Positions 1 through 8,225 of a stretch of 31,928 nucleotides of DNA are shown here, in pieces (the stretch's first letter is position 1; each line of letters begins with the position of its first letter). The DNA is from an uncultured Cytophagaceae bacterium (lineage in GTDB: Bacteria > Bacteroidota > Bacteroidia > Cytophagales > Spirosomataceae), in the NCBI GenBank assembly GCA_903837305.1, contig CAILUB010000127.1:1-31928 (forward strand), written 5' to 3'. The notes beneath the pieces were generated by a model that did not search any database, was not told where the DNA came from, and saw only the letters and a list, made by a program, of their open reading frames with translations. Made by a program: the position numbers and the translations under genes.

Positions 1-34
1 AACTCTTTTTTGCTCTTACTTGCACCGGGTCTCT

Positions 35-67
35 GGGGTTTAAGGAGTAAAATTAAGCCCTTTTTTG
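35..67 (+). terminator. possible Rho-independent terminator of an upstream gene
   Basis: An 8-bp stem (GGGTTTAA at 36-43 against TTAAGCCC at 53-60, one G-T wobble) with a 9-nt loop is followed by a run of six T at 61-66. This fits a terminator for a + strand gene lying left of the window. A competing reading is that frame 1 stays open from base 1 to a TAA at 91-93, so the hairpin could lie inside the tail of a coding region. The sequence here does not decide between them. Confidence 0.4.
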
Positions 68-97
68 TACATTTAAGCAAAATTTTCGATTAAAGGC

Positions 98-3000
98 ATG
101 GAGGACAAGCAGGCCCTGATTAAAACATTGGATTCCCTGAAGCTTTTTGGCATCGTTATGGCGCTGGATGGCACCATCTCGCATGCGAATGCCTACACGC
201 ACCAATTACTAGGCTATAAGCCGGGGGAATTAAATGGAAAGGACTTCTTTAGTACCCTTGTTCCGGATGGCGAAAGTGAACTACGTAGAACCTCGTTTGA
301 CAAAGCGATTCAAACCGGTGGTCTATTCGAAGAACGCGAACGGAATTACAAAACGAAATCAGGTGCCATTAAATGGGTAGAAGTGGCTTCTACAGTAGTG
401 AGTGATAATTTCCTGAGTATCATAGGGGAGGACGTTAGCGAAAAGAAGAAGGTTTCGGAAGCCCTATCGCGTTCTAATGCCCAATTACAAGACTTAATTA
501 ACAATACCACCGACCTCATCCAAATCACCGGGGTAACTGGTCGATTTCTATTCGTAAACCGAGCTTGGCTGGAAACCATGGGGTACAGTGAGGAGGAAGC
601 AAAAGATTTAAAGATTCAGGATGTATTGCATCCGGAGTTTGCACATCAGACGCAAGCGCAATTTGATACTTTAGCGAGAGGGGAAGATATTCCTGAGTTT
701 ACTGCGGTATTTAGGCGTAAAGATGGACGCCGTTTGTATGTGTCAGGTTCAGTGACTTGCCGTTTCGAGCGGGGAGTGCCTACCGCTTATCGCTGTATTT
801 TGCACAATTCCACAGCGAAAGTCCGTGCGGAGCGTGCGAATAAATTGTTCTCCTCCATTTCTCAAGTAGCTATCAATTCTTCGAATCTGGATGATCTTTT
901 TGTTAATATTCACAAGCAATTAGGCGAGGTGATCGACGTGAAGAATTTCTTCATCGCTCAATACGATCCAGGGAAGAGTTATATCTATTTTCCTTATTAC
1001 ATCGATGAATACTTTAATTCCCGGGTGCACTTTACAAAGCGCCGCTTAGGGAACGGGTTGACCGAATATGCGTTGATGGCGAATAAGCCGCTGATTTTGC
1101 ATGATGATGAGATTCATCAGTTAGCGGCAGAGAAGAAGATTTACCTCTATGGGGTGGTTCCCAAAGTAATGCTCTGTGTTCCCCTCCGGATTGGGGATCG
1201 GGTGACGGGTATCATTGGAGTAAAGTCCTATGAGCGGGCGAACAAGTACGAGAACCGAGATCTAGAGTTATTGGACTTTATTTCGGGGCAAGTGGCGATT
1301 GCGATTTCGAGGAAGCAGGCGGAAGAGGCTTTGGCTAGAGAAACGGCTCGATTAAATTCGATCTTCGAAAGTTCGTCTCACCTCATGTGGTCAGTGAACA
1401 AGCGATTGATGTTACAGAGCTTTAATCATGATTACGCCGAATTGCTTCAGCAAGAACTGGGGATTATGCCTCAATTGAATTTTAGTTCGGAGACGATGGG
1501 ATTCAAGATGATGGCACCGGCGGAACGCAAGTTGATGGAAGACCATTATAAACAAGCGTTCAGAGGTACTAAGCAGCACTTTGAGCTGTGTTTGAAGAAG
1601 AAAGATGGGACGGATCGCTGGTTAGAAATTTATTTGAATCCCATTTTAGATCAGGGAATCATCTCGGAAGTTTCTGGTATCGCTCGGGATATCACTGATA
1701 TTAAGAAGTACCAAATTGAGCTCGTCGAAGCGCGGGAACAAGCAGAGCACTCGTTGCAGGTGAAGGAACAGTTTTTGGCGAATATGTCGCATGAAATCCG
1801 GACGCCTATGAACGGGGTGATTGGGATGGTGGACTTACTTTGTGATACACCGCTGGAGGAAGAACAAAGAGATTATTTACAAACGATACGTAAGTCGTCG
1901 GAGACGCTATTGCATATTTTGAATGACATTTTGGATTTGGCCAAAATCGAAGCCGGCAAGATGGTCTTACATCCTACGGATATTCTGCTAGAGGATGTTT
2001 TCGATCGCTTGATGGCTTTATTTACTCCATTAGCGCATCAGAAAGGGAATAAAGTCTCGTATAAACTAGATGATAAAGTGCCCGCTTATGTGAAGGCTGA
2101 TGAGACGCGCTTATTGCAGATTCTATCCAATTTAACTTCGAATGCGCTGAAGTTTACGGAGAATGGTTCCGTTAAGATCTCGGTGAAACCTATTTCGGTT
2201 TCTTCTGATGTGACGGAATTAGAGGTTCGGGTTTCGGATACGGGGATTGGTATCAGTCCTACAAATTTAGAAAAGCTCTTCAACGCCTTTCAACAAATAG
2301 ATAATTCTACCTCGAAAAACTATGGAGGAACTGGATTAGGTCTAGCGATTTCAAGGGAGTTCTGTAAGATGATGGATGGGGATATCGGCGTAGAGTCTGA
2401 GGAGGGAAAGGGAAGTACTTTTTGGTTTACGATTAAACTCGCGATAGGAGATTCTTCACTAGCGGCCAAAACGAAAAAAGACGAAAATCTTTCGATTTCG
2501 GGAACGTTGAACTCTGTTCATGCAAGAGTCTTATTAGTAGACGATAATGCTACGAATCGCAAGGTGGCGAGTCAGATTTTGATGAAAGCTGGTTGTGAGG
2601 TAGAGATGGCCTCCAGTGGCCAGGAAGCCATTAGCTTATTGCAAAAAGATTCTAATTTCGATTTAGTGTTGATGGATATCCAAATGCCAGAAATGGATGG
2701 GATGGAAACAACGCGTCGCCTGAAAGCATTGAATCTAGCCGCTTTACCACCTATTGTAGCTATGACGGCCTATGCGATGAAAGAAGATCGAGAACGCTTC
2801 TTGGCGGCTGGGATGGACGATTATTTAGCCAAACCGATTCGCGCGCAGCAAATCATTCAGATGGTATCGCGCTGGGTGTCCGAGGGACATGGTGTCATTC
2901 AGGAGGCTTTAGTGAACGCCGATTTTGTGGTGGATGAAGAAGTATTAGCCTCGCTATCGGATGCAGTAGGTGGAGATCCAGCTTTTGTGCAAAGTATGTT

Positions 3001-3265
3001 AGAAGAGTTTATTGCGGAGGCCAAAGAACAGATAACTGCTGCAATCTCAGCGCACGCTGCAGGTAGTTGCAAAGGCGTTCAATCCGAACTACATACGTTG
3101 AAGGGAAATTCAGGTACCTTAGGTGCCGCTCAAGTGCATTCGATTTGTGAAAAGATGGAGTTGAAGGCCAAAGTCTGTGATTTCACTCAATTCGCCACCG
3201 AGATAGTCGATCTGCAAATTGCATTAAAGAATTTTGAAGATGCGATAAAAGCCAAATTCGCCTAA
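98..3265 (+). CDS. soluble hybrid histidine kinase with PAS, GAF, receiver and HPt domains
   Basis: Large 1055-residue sensor kinase that autophosphorylates and passes phosphate through its own receiver and HPt domains. Visible order: PAS domains at about 10-120 and 125-245, a GAF domain near 260-405, a third PAS with PAC-like tail near 415-545, HisKA with H565 in the H-box (NMSHEIRTPMNG), HATPase_c with an N-box (SNALKFTENG) and G boxes (DTGIGIS, GGTGLGLAI), a receiver with phospho-acceptor D860 (LMDIQMPEMDG), and a C-terminal HPt with H999 (LHTLKGNSG). I see no signal peptide or membrane segment, so it probably senses a cytoplasmic cue. The last step of the phosphorelay needs a separate response regulator, and none is encoded nearby. 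Start at ATG 98; no Shine-Dalgarno, as usual for Bacteroidota. The ligand is unknown. Confidence 0.95.
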   Translation: MEDKQALIKTLDSLKLFGIVMALDGTISHANAYTHQLLGYKPGELNGKDFFSTLVPDGESELRRTSFDKAIQTGGLFEERERNYKTKSGAIKWVEVASTVVSDNFLSIIGEDVSEKKKVSEALSRSNAQLQDLINNTTDLIQITGVTGRFLFVNRAWLETMGYSEEEAKDLKIQDVLHPEFAHQTQAQFDTLARGEDIPEFTAVFRRKDGRRLYVSGSVTCRFERGVPTAYRCILHNSTAKVRAERANKLFSSISQVAINSSNLDDLFVNIHKQLGEVIDVKNFFIAQYDPGKSYIYFPYYIDEYFNSRVHFTKRRLGNGLTEYALMANKPLILHDDEIHQLAAEKKIYLYGVVPKVMLCVPLRIGDRVTGIIGVKSYERANKYENRDLELLDFISGQVAIAISRKQAEEALARETARLNSIFESSSHLMWSVNKRLMLQSFNHDYAELLQQELGIMPQLNFSSETMGFKMMAPAERKLMEDHYKQAFRGTKQHFELCLKKKDGTDRWLEIYLNPILDQGIISEVSGIARDITDIKKYQIELVEAREQAEHSLQVKEQFLANMSHEIRTPMNGVIGMVDLLCDTPLEEEQRDYLQTIRKSSETLLHILNDILDLAKIEAGKMVLHPTDILLEDVFDRLMALFTPLAHQKGNKVSYKLDDKVPAYVKADETRLLQILSNLTSNALKFTENGSVKISVKPISVSSDVTELEVRVSDTGIGISPTNLEKLFNAFQQIDNSTSKNYGGTGLGLAISREFCKMMDGDIGVESEEGKGSTFWFTIKLAIGDSSLAAKTKKDENLSISGTLNSVHARVLLVDDNATNRKVASQILMKAGCEVEMASSGQEAISLLQKDSNFDLVLMDIQMPEMDGMETTRRLKALNLAALPPIVAMTAYAMKEDRERFLAAGMDDYLAKPIRAQQIIQMVSRWVSEGHGVIQEALVNADFVVDEEVLASLSDAVGGDPAFVQSMLEEFIAEAKEQITAAISAHAAGSCKGVQSELHTLKGNSGTLGAAQVHSICEKMELKAKVCDFTQFATEIVDLQIALKNFEDAIKAKFA

Positions 3266-3268
3266 TAT

Positions 3269-3300
3269 GCGCCATTTTGGCGTGATTTCCTTTTTCGTTT
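3269..3300 (+). terminator. probable terminator of the hybrid kinase gene
   Basis: Four bases after the kinase stop codon, CGCCA (3270-3274) pairs with TGGCG (3278-3282) around a TTT loop. A T-rich stretch follows (3286-3300, with TTTTT at 3291-3295). The stem is short but well placed between the kinase and clpB, suggesting that clpB has its own transcript. Confidence 0.45.
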
Positions 3301-3373
3301 CGCGAAATGTAGTGCCATTTTTTCCGAATTTATCGATTGGGTAATCATTTGCTAGGTAGGGGGAAAACCTAGC
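3298..3373 (+). promoter_or_regulatory. clpB 5' region: small palindrome and start-proximal hairpin
   Basis: Two structures are visible ahead of clpB. TTTCGCGAAA at 3298-3307 is a perfect 10-bp palindrome, possibly an operator. GCTAGGT (3351-3357) pairs perfectly with ACCTAGC (3367-3373), leaving a purine loop AGGGGGAAA; the stem ends four bases before the clpB ATG. The loop is the only Shine-Dalgarno-like sequence here. A regulatory role such as a temperature-sensitive structure is inference. The start of transcription is not known, and I do not see a clean TAnnTTTG promoter. Confidence 0.4.
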
Positions 3374-3377
3374 CGAT

Positions 3378-5978
3378 ATGAACCCCAATAATTACACATC
3401 ACAAGCTGGAATTATTATTCAAAACGCGATGGAAATCGCGAGCCAGAATGGCCAGCAAGCCATTGAAACGGGGCACCTTTTGCAAGCGATCTTGCAAGAC
3501 GACACCCAAACATCCGCCTTTCTTTTAAAGAAGAATGGCGTGTCTGTTCTACAAATTCAAGAGAAATTACAATCAATCCTTTCTTCTTACCCGAAAGTAT
3601 CAGGCGCTCAGCCTTATGCGAGCAATGGCTTGCAGCAAGTTTTGACGAAAGCGGAGGCTTTGAAAACTGAATTTGGCGATTCGTATGTCAGTGTAGAGAT
3701 TATATTTCTCGCATTATTCGAATCCAAAGATGCCGTTTCGGACCTATTAAAGTCCCTGAGCATCAATAGTGCAAATTTTAAGAAATCCATCACAGAATTA
3801 AGAGGAAATAGAAAAGTGAACGATCCACATGCAGAAGGTACTTACCAGTCTTTGGAAAAATACGGTAAGAATTTAAATGAATTAGCGAAAGCCGGAAAAA
3901 TTGATCCCGTCATCGGACGTGACGAAGAAATTCGCCGGGTCTTACAGATTTTATCCCGCAGAACGAAGAACAACCCCATCCTGTTAGGCGAACCAGGGGT
4001 AGGTAAAACTGCCATCGTGGAAGGCTTAGCCCAACGTATCGTATCAGGTGACGTACCCGAAAACTTGAAATCCAAGATCGTGATGTCACTCGATATGGGA
4101 CTTTTAGTCGCGGGAGCGAAGTACAAAGGGGAATTTGAGGAGCGTTTAAAGGCGGTCATCAAAGAGGTAACCGACTCCGATGGAGAAATCGTCTTGTTCA
4201 TCGATGAGATCCACACCTTGATAGGTGCGGGTGGCGGAGGCGAAGGGGCGATGGACGCAGCGAACTTATTAAAACCTGCTTTGGCGCGTGGTGAACTGCA
4301 TGCGATCGGTGCCACGACTTTGAAAGAGTACCAAAAGTACATCGAGAAAGACAAAGCCCTCGAGCGTCGTTTTCAATCCGTTTTAGTGGAAGAGCCAGAT
4401 GTCGCTGATGCGATTTCCATTCTTCGCGGGATCAAGGATAAATACGAGTTGCACCACGGGGTTCGAATCCAAGATGACGCGGTGATCGCGGCGGTGGAAT
4501 TATCGAACCGCTACATTTCGGATCGTTTCTTGCCAGACAAGGCGATCGATTTAATGGATGAAGCAGCTGCCAAAATGCGTCTCGAAATCGACTCCGTCCC
4601 AGAAGAAATCGATGATATTCAACGCAAGATTATGCAATTAGAGATCGAGCGTGAGGCCATTCGTCGCGAGAATAACAAGGAAAAAGAAACGATATTATCA
4701 CGCGATTTAGCGGATTTGTCAGAGAAAAGAGATGCGTTGAAGGCCAAATGGCAAGCAGAGAAATCCGTGCTCGATGCGGTCCGCGCCGAAAAAGAGACGA
4801 TCGATCGTTTAAAACTAGAAGCCGAACAAGCCGAGCGTCAAGGCGATTACGGAAAGGTAGCTGAGATTCGCTACGGTCGTTTAGTCGAGTCGGAACAGAA
4901 GTTAAAAGATATGCAAGCTTCTTCCTCAGGAGAAAATTCGATGTTGCAGGAGGAAGTTACGGCTGAAAACGTAGCAGAGGTGGTGGCGAAATGGACTGGA
5001 ATTCCCGTGAGCCGTATGTTGCAAACGGAGGTGGAGAAGTTATTGCATTTGGAAGATGAACTGCACAAACGGGTAGCAGGTCAAGATCAAGCGATCGAAA
5101 TGGTTTCGGATGCGGTTCGCCGCTCTCGTGCGGGATTGCAAGATCCGAAGCGTCCCATTGGTTCGTTCATCTTCTTGGGTACGACGGGTGTGGGGAAGAC
5201 GGAATTAGCCAAAACTTTGGCATCCTACCTATTCAACGACGAAAACGCGATGATCCGCATCGACATGTCTGAATACCAGGAACGCCATGCGGTAAGCCGC
5301 TTAGTGGGAGCGCCTCCGGGATATGTGGGCTACGATGAGGGCGGACAGTTAACGGAAGCTGTGCGTCGCAAACCTTACTCGGTGGTTTTATTAGATGAGA
5401 TTGAAAAGGCGCATCCAGACGTTTGGAACATCTTATTGCAGGTGTTAGACGAAGGTCGCTTAACGGATAACAAGGGACGCACCGCGAACTTCAAAAATAC
5501 GATCATCATTATGACCTCGAACATCGGCAGCCACTTGATTCAAGAGAAAATGGCTCAGATGGAAGGCTGGAATAATGCCTTGATTTTAGAGGAAACAAAA
5601 GAAGAAGTGATGACATTACTGAAACAAGTAGTCCGTCCAGAATTCTTAAACCGTGTCGATGAGGTCGTGTTGTTCGAACCATTAACCTTAGAACACGCAC
5701 GCAAAATTTTAGCTATCCAGTTCAAAGAGGTTCAAAAGCGCTTAGCAGAACAAAACATTACGTTGGAAGCTTCGGAGGAAGCCTTGAATAAGTTAGCGAA
5801 CGATGGTTATGACCCGAATTACGGTGGTCGTCCGATGAAACGTGTGCTTCAAAAAGCGGTCTTGAACGAATTGTCTAAGGCTATTTTATCTGGCAAGATT
5901 CAGAAAGATTCGGCGGTGATGATGGAGTTGGATGGTAAGGGGGAGCTTATATTTGAAAATGTGGAGGTGGAGCTTTAA
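3378..5978 (+). CDS. clpB: ATP-dependent disaggregase ClpB
   Basis: 866-residue Hsp100 chaperone that forms a cytosolic hexameric ring and pulls polypeptides out of aggregates together with DnaK. Order: Clp N domain (about 1-145), first AAA+ module with Walker A GEPGVGKT at 204-211 and Walker B FIDEIHTL, a long coiled-coil middle domain (about 405-525) that marks ClpB rather than ClpA or ClpC, second AAA+ module with Walker A GTTGVGKT at 601-608 and Walker B LLDEIEKAHPDV, and a C-terminal D2-small domain (NYGGRPMKRVLQ). Length is normal for the family. The start at ATG 3378 matches the expected N terminus and lies just after a hairpin. The stop codon TAA leads directly into a heptamer repeat array. 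Confidence 0.98.
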   Translation: MNPNNYTSQAGIIIQNAMEIASQNGQQAIETGHLLQAILQDDTQTSAFLLKKNGVSVLQIQEKLQSILSSYPKVSGAQPYASNGLQQVLTKAEALKTEFGDSYVSVEIIFLALFESKDAVSDLLKSLSINSANFKKSITELRGNRKVNDPHAEGTYQSLEKYGKNLNELAKAGKIDPVIGRDEEIRRVLQILSRRTKNNPILLGEPGVGKTAIVEGLAQRIVSGDVPENLKSKIVMSLDMGLLVAGAKYKGEFEERLKAVIKEVTDSDGEIVLFIDEIHTLIGAGGGGEGAMDAANLLKPALARGELHAIGATTLKEYQKYIEKDKALERRFQSVLVEEPDVADAISILRGIKDKYELHHGVRIQDDAVIAAVELSNRYISDRFLPDKAIDLMDEAAAKMRLEIDSVPEEIDDIQRKIMQLEIEREAIRRENNKEKETILSRDLADLSEKRDALKAKWQAEKSVLDAVRAEKETIDRLKLEAEQAERQGDYGKVAEIRYGRLVESEQKLKDMQASSSGENSMLQEEVTAENVAEVVAKWTGIPVSRMLQTEVEKLLHLEDELHKRVAGQDQAIEMVSDAVRRSRAGLQDPKRPIGSFIFLGTTGVGKTELAKTLASYLFNDENAMIRIDMSEYQERHAVSRLVGAPPGYVGYDEGGQLTEAVRRKPYSVVLLDEIEKAHPDVWNILLQVLDEGRLTDNKGRTANFKNTIIIMTSNIGSHLIQEKMAQMEGWNNALILEETKEEVMTLLKQVVRPEFLNRVDEVVLFEPLTLEHARKILAIQFKEVQKRLAEQNITLEASEEALNKLANDGYDPNYGGRPMKRVLQKAVLNELSKAILSGKIQKDSAVMMELDGKGELIFENVEVEL

Positions 5979-6015
5979 GAGTATAGAGAGGAGATAGGAG
6001 AGTAGAGATAGGAAA
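5976..6015 (+). repeat. degenerate heptamer array beginning at the clpB stop
   Basis: Four adjacent 7-nt units fill 5981-6008 in phase: GTATAGA, GAGGAGA, TAGGAGA, GTAGAGA. Weaker units on both sides (from the stop codon, and TAGGAAA at 6009-6015) keep the phase. TAG triplets at 5984, 5995 and 6003 together with the TAA at 5976 give stop codons in all three forward frames. The array is largely the reverse complement of the next one and could fold with it into a long imperfect hairpin with its loop near 6010-6022. Confidence 0.75.
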
Positions 6016-6023
6016 ATAGACCA

Positions 6024-6058
6024 TCTCTACTCTATACTCTCTTATCTATACTCTATTT
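6024..6058 (-). repeat. degenerate heptamer array containing the aldehyde dehydrogenase stop
   Basis: Five perfectly phased 7-nt units, written on the + strand: TCTCTAC, TCTATAC, TCTCTTA, TCTATAC, TCTATTT. Read on the - strand these are GTAGAGA/GTATAGA-type units like those after clpB. The aldehyde dehydrogenase stop (TAG, complement of 6046-6048) lies inside the array, so the last codons of that protein (about N-R-V) are encoded by repeat units. Stop triplets in the - strand sense occur in all three frames. Confidence 0.8.
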
Positions 6059-7404
6059 TGCAAGCACACCATCCTCGTAAACCGATAAATCGCCTGCGTT
6101 CCCACGCTCGTACTCCTCGAGTCTGTAGTAGCTGGAAAAGGTCCACCGTGGACCATTGCGCCAGAAACCTCCACGCCTGTAGGGAAACCGTTAAATAATA
6201 GGCGGCCTACTTTTTGCAATAAAGTGTCAATTAATTCCTCTGAAATTTCGGCTTTGATTCCGTGAATAGTTCCCGTTAATTGTCCGTCCATTGACTCAAT
6301 AAACGTCAACATTTCTGCTTCATCTTCCACTAAAATAGCCACAGAACAAGGGCCAAAAACTTCTTCCAAAATCGCATGATTTGCACTAGCCGCATCTGCC
6401 ACAAATAGGGCAGGAGAAGGTAGCTCGCGCGAGGTTAATTGCTTTGCGTGTTTGGCAAGGTTAGTAACGCCGGAAGCGTAGGTAGATGCGATTCCGGGCG
6501 TTAGGAAAGTGCCCAATGGTAATTTATCTAATTCTGTTGCCAGCAAATCAAGGAAAGATGCATCCTGCTTTTGAAGGATGATAAGGCCCGGATTTGTGCA
6601 GAATTGGCCCACGCCTAAGCAAACTGAACCGGCCAATCCGGCTGCTAGGGCTGCTGGATTTTCGGCGATTTTGTTCGATAATAAAATAACGGGATTCACG
6701 CTGCCCATTTCCGCATAAACGGGAATAGGCTGAGGTCTGCGAACGGCTAAGTCATACAAGGCTTTTCCACCTCGGAATGATCCTGTGAAACCAACTGCCT
6801 GAATAGCTGGGTGTTGCACTAAATGGGATCCTACCTCGTTCGAAGAACCGTGAATCAAGGCGAAAACGCCTGCGGGTAAACCGCAGGAAGCGACCGCTTT
6901 AGAAATCGCTGAACCGACTAACTCCCCCGTTTTAGGATGAGCAGGGTGTGCCTTGAAAACGACAGGACATCCGGCAGCCAGGGCAGAAATCGTATCTCCA
7001 CCTGCTACAGAAAAGGCTAATGGAAAGTTGCTAGCCCCAAAAACGGCCACTGGACCTAGCGGGATTTGGGTTTGAAATAAATCTGGTTTAGGTAAAGGTG
7101 CACGGTCCGGTTGAGCGGGATCGTGGATTTCTTTTTTCCAAGCAGGATTAGAGATGAAGTCTGCGAAGGCTTGAATTTGGCCCGTTGTGCGACCTCTTTC
7201 TCCCGTAATACGCGCTTCTGGGAGGTTAGATTCTGCGCAGGCGCTTTGGATTAAATCATCACCTATCGCCATTATTTCGCGGGATATGGCTTCTAAGAAG
7301 GCAGCACGCTTAACATCCGAAATGCGGCGATAAATAGGAAATGCGGCTTTTGCAGCTGCTATGGCTGAGTCGATTTCTGCAATCGAGGCGTCTTTATAAT
7401 TCAT
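6046..7404 (-). CDS. aldehyde dehydrogenase, 2-oxoglutarate semialdehyde dehydrogenase type
   Basis: 452-residue NAD(P)-dependent aldehyde dehydrogenase. Visible active-site residues are C269 (GVGQFCTNPG) and E232 (VYAEMGSVNP). The sequence style (AAFPIYRRIS, FGASNFPLAFSVAGGDT) matches the aldehyde dehydrogenase (NADP+) group that oxidises 2,5-dioxopentanoate to 2-oxoglutarate. Its start codon overlaps the stop of the FAH-family gene by one base (TAATG), so translation is probably coupled, and the pair fits the end of a non-phosphorylative pentose or uronate pathway. Oddities: the protein begins close to the AAFPIYR motif, about 40 residues later than I expect for this group, so the N-terminal strand appears to be missing; the C terminus runs into a heptamer array. 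The exact substrate is inferred. Confidence 0.88.
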   Translation of the reverse strand: MNYKDASIAEIDSAIAAAKAAFPIYRRISDVKRAAFLEAISREIMAIGDDLIQSACAESNLPEARITGERGRTTGQIQAFADFISNPAWKKEIHDPAQPDRAPLPKPDLFQTQIPLGPVAVFGASNFPLAFSVAGGDTISALAAGCPVVFKAHPAHPKTGELVGSAISKAVASCGLPAGVFALIHGSSNEVGSHLVQHPAIQAVGFTGSFRGGKALYDLAVRRPQPIPVYAEMGSVNPVILLSNKIAENPAALAAGLAGSVCLGVGQFCTNPGLIILQKQDASFLDLLATELDKLPLGTFLTPGIASTYASGVTNLAKHAKQLTSRELPSPALFVADAASANHAILEEVFGPCSVAILVEDEAEMLTFIESMDGQLTGTIHGIKAEISEELIDTLLQKVGRLLFNGFPTGVEVSGAMVHGGPFPATTDSRSTSVGTQAIYRFTRMVCLQNRV

Positions 7405-8225
7405 TAGGCGACGGTTTGAATAAGGGTTCCAATGGGTTCAATCGTGATGTGGATGCTATCTCCGGATTGTAAGGTAAAAGGCGGATCCGGGACGATGCAA
7501 GTGCCCGTCATCAAATAGACGCCTGATGGAAAGGACATTTCGCGGGTTAAATAGTCGACTAATTCGGCGTGTGAGCGCTTCATTTGTGAGATTTCGGTGT
7601 CGCCTTGGAAAACGCTTTCGCCGTTTCGGATGATTTCCATCGCGATGATGGTAGTGGGTTCCAACGGTTTTTCGGTCACTAATAGGCAAGGTCCGAGGCC
7701 TGCGGCGGCGTCATAGACTTTGGCCTGCGGTAAATACAAGGGATTTTCTCCCTCGATATCTCTTGAACTCATATCGTTACCGATGCTGTAGCCCGCTAAT
7801 TCTCTGTGTTTATTGACAAAAAGTGTCAATTCCGGTTCCGGTACATTCCAAAAAGAATCCTTCCGAATCCGCACCTTTCCACCTGGCCCTACGGAACGCA
7901 AGCGATTACCTTTGTAGAATATTTCAGGCCTCTCGGCGTCATACACCTTGTCGTAAAAGGTATCTCCGCCAGATTCTTTAGACTCTTCCATTCGTGCGAC
8001 TTTGCTGCGCAAATAGGTCACACCAGCCGCCCAAATTTCTTGTGAATTGATAGGGCAGAGGGGTGTTTCGATTTTGGCCTCCTGAAAATTCAATGAAGCG
8101 CACTGTTGAAAAAGATGGGGCTGGTTAATAAATTCATCCCAGTTTCCCGGAACCGAGCAAACCAGCCCTTGCTGATCCTGAACCTGAATTCCAGCCGAGG
8201 TTAAATAAATTTTATACGTTTTCAT
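7404..8225 (-). CDS. FAH-family 2-keto-3-deoxy-sugar-acid dehydratase-like protein
   Basis: 273-residue member of the fumarylacetoacetate hydrolase superfamily. The core carries GVTYLRSKVARMEE, YDKVYDAERPEIFYKG, a metal-site-like segment VPEPELTLFVN and GYSIGNDMSSRDIEGENP, typical of the subgroup that dehydrates 2-keto-3-deoxy-pentonates to 2-oxoglutarate semialdehyde (XylX/AraD1-like) rather than cleaving fumarylacetoacetate. The two glutamates of VPEPELTLF are the expected metal ligands. It overlaps the upstream YigZ gene by four bases (ATGA) and the downstream dehydrogenase by one, so the three genes form one operon. The dehydratase role rests on this neighbour and on family resemblance. 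Whether the sugar acid is xylonate, arabinonate or another cannot be told. Confidence 0.82.
   Translation of the reverse strand: MKTYKIYLTSAGIQVQDQQGLVCSVPGNWDEFINQPHLFQQCASLNFQEAKIETPLCPINSQEIWAAGVTYLRSKVARMEESKESGGDTFYDKVYDAERPEIFYKGNRLRSVGPGGKVRIRKDSFWNVPEPELTLFVNKHRELAGYSIGNDMSSRDIEGENPLYLPQAKVYDAAAGLGPCLLVTEKPLEPTTIIAMEIIRNGESVFQGDTEISQMKRSHAELVDYLTREMSFPSGVYLMTGTCIVPDPPFTLQSGDSIHITIEPIGTLIQTVA

Noticed and set aside
3842..4354. 170-codon antisense ORF inside clpB
   Set aside because: It is a shadow of the conserved AAA+ coding sequence and has no recognisable domain or promoter.
7456..8045. ORFs of 77 and 79 codons overlapping the FAH-family gene
   Set aside because: Shadow frames of a well-supported gene.
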